This document shows positions 59,235 through 64,000 of a stretch of DNA of 64,000 nucleotides, one piece after another. This stretch comes from Affinibrenneria salicis (lineage in GTDB: Bacteria > Pseudomonadota > Gammaproteobacteria > Enterobacterales > Enterobacteriaceae). The DNA is taken from assembly GCF_008710095.1 (NCBI RefSeq), contig NZ_VYKJ01000013.1, positions 124,001 through 188,000 of the forward strand. Direction: 5' to 3'. The position numbers and the translations under genes are program-made. The first letter of the stretch is position 1, and the number at the start of each line of letters is the position of its first letter. The notes under the pieces are model-generated. The model did no database searches and was not told the origin of the DNA. It saw only the letters and a program-made list of their open reading frames with translations.

Positions 59235-59609
59235 TTACCTGGTGATATCGCCCGGCAGCATGGATTCGTCATCGGCAAATTTATGGTAGGCCTGATTGAC
59301 CGACTTTTGCTTTGACGACTGGCCGATCAATGTTTTTAATTCCTCCATCCGCGCCTGCAGCAATCGGCTGATTTCGCTCTCGTTGTGCAGAATTTGTTGC
59401 AGATAACCGCTGATCTGCTGCTGTTCGGATAGCGTAATATTCTGGGGTTGTTGTTCTGTGATAGCAGGCAGTTGAGTAATGGCGCTAACGTACTGCTGTT
59501 CCAGCTCGATCAATTTCTCCCAGTCAGCCTGCTGCGCCAGATGAAGCATGGCGATGCTAAGGTTTAATATATTTCGATAGCCTCTCAGCATGGATTGACT
59601 GACGTGCAT
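59235..59609 (-). CDS. fliT: Flagellar export chaperone FliT
   Basis: 124 residues, helical. ARMEELKTLIGQSSKQKSVNQAY aligns with the C-terminus of E. coli FliT. Chaperone of FliD and anti-activator of FlhDC. ATG 59609 after AAGGAAAC is preferred to 59627. Last gene of fliDST. Confidence 0.9.
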   Translation of the reverse strand: MHVSQSMLRGYRNILNLSIAMLHLAQQADWEKLIELEQQYVSAITQLPAITEQQPQNITLSEQQQISGYLQQILHNESEISRLLQARMEELKTLIGQSSKQKSVNQAYHKFADDESMLPGDITR

Positions 59610-59718
59610 TACTGTTTCCTTGTGCATAACGCAAAAAAATTAAGGGAACGAACATAATAGTGATATCCGTTCCATTGTTTAACCATTAATTATTATCAGG
59701 ACATCGGTTAGGGTGATG

Positions 59719-60129
59719 TTAGCCTGCCTCCGCCTGAGCCGGTGTATTTTCACCTATTTGTTTCCAGGCATCGGCGATGCCGCGCAGTAACTCGGTAATC
59801 TGACCGAGCGTCTCGCGATCGTTATATAAGTTAACGTGCAGCAGCTTTCTGACCATATATTCATACAGCTGGGCCAGGTTTTGGCTGACTTCGCCGCCTT
59901 TTTGCATATCAAGAGAGGCCTGCAGCCCGCTACTGATGATTTTGATCGCCTTCGTCAACGCATTGCCTTTGGCGACGGTATCACCCTGTTCGATAAAAAT
60001 ATCGGCGCGCACCAGCGCGCTCAGCGCGCCGTCGAATAACAGCGTGATCAACTGGTGCGGACTGGCGCTCATTACGCTGCTCTCCAGACCGACTTTGGCG
60101 TACGCCTGTGAACCGTACATCATCGACAT
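59719..60129 (-). CDS. fliS: Flagellin export chaperone FliS
   Basis: 136 residues, as in E. coli. ESSVMSASPHQLITLLFDGA and YEYMVRKLLHVNLYNDRE are conserved. It wraps the flagellin C-terminus. GGAGATAATC precedes the start; 14 bp after fliD. Confidence 0.95.
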   Translation of the reverse strand: MSMMYGSQAYAKVGLESSVMSASPHQLITLLFDGALSALVRADIFIEQGDTVAKGNALTKAIKIISSGLQASLDMQKGGEVSQNLAQLYEYMVRKLLHVNLYNDRETLGQITELLRGIADAWKQIGENTPAQAEAG

Positions 60130-60143
60130 GATTATCTCCGAAA

Positions 60144-61577
60144 TTAACTGCTGCTGGACGTCAACGCTTCAAACTGGTTAGTCAGATAGGTGCTCATGGT
60201 GCTCATTTCCGACATCAATACGTCCAGCTTAACAAACTGCGCTTTATAGCGGGCCATGGTGCTTTCAATACTGGTCTGGACCTTGGTGTACTGTTTGGTC
60301 AGGCTACTGAGCATATCGGTGATATCTTCTTTCGCCTGGGCGATGGTGCCGGTTTTATCATTGGTGAAGGTATCTACTTTGGCGACCATCTGAGTCGCCA
60401 GACCGGTAGTTGTGCCATTGCCGACAAAAAAATCACTGACCGCGGACGCATCTTCTGTCAACGCATTGATCAGATCGGTATCGCTCACCGTCAGCGTGCC
60501 GTCGCTATTCAGTTTAATACCCAGTTCATTGACCACTTTATAGGTATCGCTGCTTTGGGCGGTGCTTAACAGCGATTTAAGCTGATTTTTTACCCCGCGC
60601 AGCACCGAATCGCCGGACAGCACGCCGGTATCCTGCTCGGGATCGGACAGGGTGGTAAAGGCGCTCTGCAGCGTATTGTAGGCGGTCGCCCAGGCTTTAA
60701 TCGCGCTGGTGGCGTCGGTAATGCTTTTGCTGACGGTCAACGTTTCCGCCGAGCTGGAGGTGGCGGTCAGCGTCAGCGTGACGCCTTCGGACGGTACGTC
60801 GGTCACCGTATTGCTGCTGCGCTCGATCGCCACGCCGTTAACGGTCAGCTCGGCATTCTGTGCAGCTACCGAGGTGGTGCGGCTGCTGCTGGTATCGCCA
60901 AGTATACTTTCCAGCGCGCTGTCGTTGCTGCTGATGGCGACGGTATTGGCTGCGCCGGTCGAGTCGGAGGTAATAGTCAACTGATAGCTGCTGTCGCCGG
61001 ACTGCACAATGCTGGCGGTGACGCCCGCTTTCGACGCGTTAATCGCGCTGGCGATGCCGGACAGCGTAGTCTGATCGTCGGTCAGGCTAATGCTTACCGC
61101 GCTGCCGCTGCCGACCGTAATGCTTAGCGTGCGGTCGCTCAGGCCGCTGGTGCCCAACTGGCTGGTTTTGCTGTCCTGCGCGCCGGTAACCAGCGTTTCC
61201 GCCGTCGCCAGCTGGGTGACCTGTACGCTATAGCTGCCGGTCGCGGCCGAAGAGCTGACCTCGGTGCTGAATGCGGTATTGGTCGAGGTCTTTTTCGCGT
61301 TAAACAGATCGCTGTCGGTTAACTTTTCCGTGGCGGTGGCGTAAGTTTCCAGCGCGGTTTCCAGCGCGTCATAGGCGTCCGATTTGTCCTGGTAAGCCGT
61401 CTGCTTATTGGTGATCACCGTCAGCCGCTGTTCTTCCACGGTCTGCAGTGAGTCCAGTACCGATTGCAGATCCAGACCGGACCCCGTGCCGAGGCCGAGC
61501 GTTGAGGTCAGCGAGCCGCTCGATGACGTACTGGTTGAGGTTGTGGCCGCAGTGCTGGATGAAATGGTCGTTGCCAT
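60144..61577 (-). CDS. fliD: Filament cap protein FliD (HAP2)
   Basis: 477 residues. Conserved N-terminus LGLGTGSGLDLQSVLDSLQT and C-terminal helices with FVKLDVLMSEMSTMSTYL. The Ser/Thr/Ala-rich middle is the exposed domain. It caps the filament and helps flagellin fold. GGAGTAAGG before ATG 61577; FliA promoter upstream. Confidence 0.96.
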   Translation of the reverse strand: MATTISSSTAATTSTSTSSSGSLTSTLGLGTGSGLDLQSVLDSLQTVEEQRLTVITNKQTAYQDKSDAYDALETALETYATATEKLTDSDLFNAKKTSTNTAFSTEVSSSAATGSYSVQVTQLATAETLVTGAQDSKTSQLGTSGLSDRTLSITVGSGSAVSISLTDDQTTLSGIASAINASKAGVTASIVQSGDSSYQLTITSDSTGAANTVAISSNDSALESILGDTSSSRTTSVAAQNAELTVNGVAIERSSNTVTDVPSEGVTLTLTATSSSAETLTVSKSITDATSAIKAWATAYNTLQSAFTTLSDPEQDTGVLSGDSVLRGVKNQLKSLLSTAQSSDTYKVVNELGIKLNSDGTLTVSDTDLINALTEDASAVSDFFVGNGTTTGLATQMVAKVDTFTNDKTGTIAQAKEDITDMLSSLTKQYTKVQTSIESTMARYKAQFVKLDVLMSEMSTMSTYLTNQFEALTSSSS

Positions 61578-61621
61578 AAAACCTTACTCCTGATGAGAGA
61601 CATTTAAATCCGGTTCTCTCG

Positions 61622-61648
61622 TTATCGGCAGTCTGGCGTGAAAATTTA
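61622..61648 (-). promoter_or_regulatory. FliA (sigma-28) promoter of fliDST
   Basis: Minus strand TAAATTTT, 11 bases, GCCGATAA: matches the sigma-28 consensus, 45 bases before fliD. Confidence 0.93.
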
Positions 61649-61934
61649 CCTGAAAGAAAAAAAATCATTGCCGCTAATAAGGAAAGTATGTGCGTCTTAT
61701 TCAGCCATTAACGGATAATGCGCCTCAATCTATCCTTCCCATCCTTCGCGTGCGGTTATCCGCGTCTGCGAAGCGCCTTTGATAAACCGATGCGCCAGGC
61801 GCTGTTATCTTCATTATGCGCCGGCATCATTCTATCGCGATGTGTTCATTATGGCGTAAGACCGTGCGGGGCTATTCTTCTTCGCGCGGCAGGAGATAAG
61901 ACAGCGCGGCGATAAAATTTTTTAAATTAAATGC

Positions 61935-61961
61935 TAAAGGTTGTCAGGGGAGCGCCGATAT
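61935..61961 (+). promoter_or_regulatory. FliA (sigma-28) promoter of fliC
   Basis: TAAAGGTT, 11 bases, GCCGATAT: strong sigma-28 match, 90 bases before the fliC start, leaving a leader of about 80 bases. Confidence 0.93.
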
Positions 61962-62051
61962 CAGTGGGGACGGTGGTTGACGCCGTAGGCAGTTAAGCCT
62001 GAACCCTTTATTGCTAAACATCCACTGGATGATTTAAAAGGAACACTAGAT

Positions 62052-63170
62052 ATGGCACAAGTAATCAATACCAACAGCATCTCGCTGGTTGCACAGAACA
62101 ACCTGAACAAATCTCAGTCTTCTCTGAGCACGGCGATCGAACGTCTGTCTTCCGGCCTGAAAATCAACAGCGCTTCCGACAACGCTGCCGGTCAGGCGAT
62201 CTCCAACCGTTTCACTTCCAGCATCAACGGCCTGACTCAGGCCTCCAGCAACGCCAGCGACGGCATCTCTCTGGCGCAGACCACTGAAGGCGCGCTGGAC
62301 GAAATCAACGATAACCTGCAGGCGATTCGTACCCTGACCGTACAGGCGCAGAACGGCACCAACAGCTCTTCTGACCTGCAGTCCATCCAGGACGAAATCA
62401 CTCAGCGTCTGTCTGAAGTCGACCGTATCTCTCAGCAGACCGACTTCAACGGCGTAAAAGTACTGGACGGCAGCAAATCTTCCGTATCCATCCAGGTAGG
62501 TTCTAACGATGGTCAGACCATCAAAATCGACCTGCAGGCGATCAACACTTCTACGCTGAACCTGTCTGGCTTTAACGTTGACGGCCCGAGCGGTACGACC
62601 AGCGCGGTTGTTGTCAGCAGCGCCACCGCTTCCGGCGACAAATATAACAGCGTTGAAATCACTGGCGTTACGCTGTCGGGTTCCGGCACTTCTTCTCTGG
62701 ATGCTTCCGGTCTGGTGAAAGATACCAACGGCAACTACTTCATCAGCGGTACGCTGACTGGTGATGTTGACGGCGTTGGCGCTTCCGGCGACACCGCGTA
62801 CTACAAACTGACCGCTAACGATATGTCTATCGATAGCAGCGGCGGCCTGACTGTAAACGTTGATACGGCGAGCGATAACCTGACGACTGCCGCTACGTCC
62901 GATCCGCTGAATACGCTGGATAAAGCGCTGTCTCAGGTTGACGATATGCGTTCCAACCTCGGTGCGGTACAGAACCGTTTTGATTCTACCATCAATAACC
63001 TGACCAGCACCTCTACTAACCTGAGCGAAGCCCAGTCCCGTATTCAGGACGCCGACTACGCGACGGAAGTGTCCAACATGAGCAAGGCGCAGATCCTGCA
63101 GCAGGCTGGTACTTCCGTGCTGGCCCAGGCCAACCAGGTTCCGCAGACCGTTCTGTCTCTGCTGCAGTAA
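62052..63170 (+). CDS. fliC: Flagellin FliC, with altered immune-recognition sites
   Basis: 372 residues. Conserved D0/D1 ends (MAQVINTNSISLVAQNNLNK; ANQVPQTVLSLLQ) flank a short variable domain (about 175-295), shorter than the E. coli K-12 protein. Relative to the usual enterobacterial sequence the flg22-like stretch reads INSASDNAAGQ, not INSAKDDAAGQ (S42, N44), and the TLR5 hot spot reads LQAIRTLTVQ instead of LQRVRELTVQ (Ala and Thr replace R90 and E93 of mature Salmonella flagellin; R92 is kept). Exported via FliS. Own FliA promoter and terminator; a glycosyltransferase gene follows. Codon use looks highly biased, as for an abundant protein. Confidence 0.98.
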   Translation: MAQVINTNSISLVAQNNLNKSQSSLSTAIERLSSGLKINSASDNAAGQAISNRFTSSINGLTQASSNASDGISLAQTTEGALDEINDNLQAIRTLTVQAQNGTNSSSDLQSIQDEITQRLSEVDRISQQTDFNGVKVLDGSKSSVSIQVGSNDGQTIKIDLQAINTSTLNLSGFNVDGPSGTTSAVVVSSATASGDKYNSVEITGVTLSGSGTSSLDASGLVKDTNGNYFISGTLTGDVDGVGASGDTAYYKLTANDMSIDSSGGLTVNVDTASDNLTTAATSDPLNTLDKALSQVDDMRSNLGAVQNRFDSTINNLTSTSTNLSEAQSRIQDADYATEVSNMSKAQILQQAGTSVLAQANQVPQTVLSLLQ

Positions 63171-63196
63171 TTCGTTACTGTACGGTTTATCCTGCA

Positions 63197-63221
63197 AACC
63201 CTGCTTCGGCAGGGTTTTTTT
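63197..63221 (+). terminator. Rho-independent terminator of fliC
   Basis: AACCCTGC (63197-63204), loop TTCG, GCAGGGTT (63209-63216), then T residues: a very stable terminator 26 bases after the stop. Confidence 0.95.
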
Positions 63222-63359
63222 ATAGCCGGAATTAAAGACGGAAACCGGCTGAGCTTGTCGCATCATCCGGTATCTCACCCTTTAAAATAACCATTAATTT
63301 TCGCCGGATGGCCGAATTGCGCCGTGACCCCGGTCATTCCACACCATAGAGGTTAACTC

Positions 63360-64000
63360 ATGACAGCCAGCCCGTTGGTCAGCATTATCATTCTGGCCGC
63401 AAACGCGCGCTATCTGGAACAGACGCTGAGCAGCGCCTGCCAGCAGGATATCGATAATCTGCAGATTATCGTCTGCGATAGCACCACTGATAATCTGGTC
63501 GAAAATATTGTCGTTCGGCTAAACAACACGTCGCGCCATGATATTCATTATCAGCGAAATGCGGGGTCGGCCGATGGTGCTGATAGTTTGCAGCAGGCGT
63601 TACAGCGCGCGCAGGGGCAATATATTAAACTGCTGTCCGACTGCGATGTGTTGCGTGAAGATCATACCCGACGTCTGGTCGCCGCGATGCAAAGCGCGCC
63701 CGATATCGTACTGGCCAGCTCGCGCCGTCGCCGTATCGACGGCGAAGGGCAGGTGCTGAAAGATATTATGGCGACGGCCTGGCCGTTCGCCGGCGATCAG
63801 CTGATCGATGGCCGCAGTCTGAACCATTTTCTGGCGCGTGCGGTGCTGAATTTTGTCGGCGAATTGAGCTGCGTGCTATTTCGCCGCGCCGATTTGCTGG
63901 CGCTGGCGCCGGCATGGTTCCGCATTGACGGCCGGGAGATCGCGTCGATCGCCGATCTGGTGCTCTATAGTCAGCTATTGCGGCAGGGCAACCTGATTAT
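63360..64000 (+). CDS. Family 2 glycosyltransferase, partial (probable flagellin modification)
   Basis: At least 213 residues, cut by the right edge. The start ATG 63360 follows GAGGTTAAC. SPLVSIIILAANARYLEQTL opens a GT-A fold of family 2; LQIIVCDSTTDN corresponds to the usual VDDGSTD-type strand, and IKLLSDCDV holds the DxD-like position (D-C-D). Placement directly after fliC suggests flagellin glycosylation, known in Pectobacterium and Dickeya relatives; this is inference. 189 bp separate it from fliC, with the fliC terminator between, so it has its own promoter. Confidence 0.8.
   Translation, partial: MTASPLVSIIILAANARYLEQTLSSACQQDIDNLQIIVCDSTTDNLVENIVVRLNNTSRHDIHYQRNAGSADGADSLQQALQRAQGQYIKLLSDCDVLREDHTRRLVAAMQSAPDIVLASSRRRRIDGEGQVLKDIMATAWPFAGDQLIDGRSLNHFLARAVLNFVGELSCVLFRRADLLALAPAWFRIDGREIASIADLVLYSQLLRQGNLI

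Larger units (their letters stand above)
61578..62051. promoter_or_regulatory. Divergent fliD / fliC control region (474 bp)
   Basis: Contains two FliA promoters facing opposite ways (61622-61648 minus and 61935-61961 plus). The ~290 bp between them holds no supported gene. Confidence 0.85.

Noticed and set aside
61718..61915. 65-codon plus-strand frame between fliD and fliC
   Set aside because: No ribosome binding site and it occupies the divergent promoter region of fliD and fliC.
62046..63278. 410-codon minus-strand open frame antisense to fliC
   Set aside because: fliC is unambiguous; the opposite frame is open only because of its biased codon use.

Overview
The window reads as the chromosome of a motile member of the Enterobacterales, most like the Pectobacteriaceae (Pectobacterium, Dickeya, Brenneria, Lonsdalea). 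The evidence is an enterobacterial FlhDC master regulator and FliA-type promoters, proteins that align almost end to end with their E. coli counterparts as I remember them, and a single uninterrupted flagellar and chemotaxis locus, a layout I associate with that family. The genus is inference; no 16S gene or housekeeping marker is present.

Positions 1-8300 hold ordinary metabolic and signalling genes: the start of a secreted protein at the left edge, a PuuP-like amine/amino-acid permease, a LysE/RhtB exporter, an NmrA/QorB-type NAD(P)-binding protein whose 3' end has been triplicated in tandem, a DosP-like PAS-GGDEF-EAL protein, and the tRNA-Cys/tRNA-Leu pair.

Positions 8300-19200 are a patchwork accessory region directly downstream of tRNA-Leu. 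It holds two dead copies of one phage-type DNA methyltransferase flanking an AT-rich pair of LPS-type glycosyltransferases (GT8 and GT-B), a cluster of GATC sites, a small three-gene operon (ferredoxin-like protein, tautomerase, metallo-beta-lactamase fold) with a divergent LysR regulator, an IrmA-like secreted protein, an IS3-family fragment, a secreted small protein, a 20-unit 9-bp tandem repeat and a 62-residue protein. A gene-poor AT-rich stretch (about 19.2-21.1 kb) then leads into flhDC and contains a perfect CRP site.

Positions 21123-63170 are the complete flagellar locus: flhDC, motAB-cheAW, one chemoreceptor, cheRBYZ, flhBAE, flgNM and flgA on the minus strand, flgBCDEFGHIJKL, then the minus-strand blocks fliRQPONMLK-JIHGF, the divergent fliE, minus-strand fliTSD and finally fliC. 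FlhD4C2 would switch on the export gate, basal body and hook. When the hook is finished FlgM leaves the cell and sigma-28 (FliA) fires the late promoters. Four near-consensus FliA promoters are visible, before flgMN, flgKL, fliDST and fliC. fliA and fliZ are not in the window. After fliC a family 2 glycosyltransferase gene runs off the right edge, the usual position of a flagellin-modifying enzyme.

The flagellar part is canonical. The most interesting points are a flagellin altered at both of its best-known immune-recognition sites (R90/E93-equivalent to Ala/Thr; flg22-equivalent KDD to SDN), a DosP homologue without the heme ligands and with a broken GGDEF, a chemoreceptor with a degenerate CheR-docking tail, and the repeat structures of the accessory region. 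I found no convincing wholly new multi-gene system.
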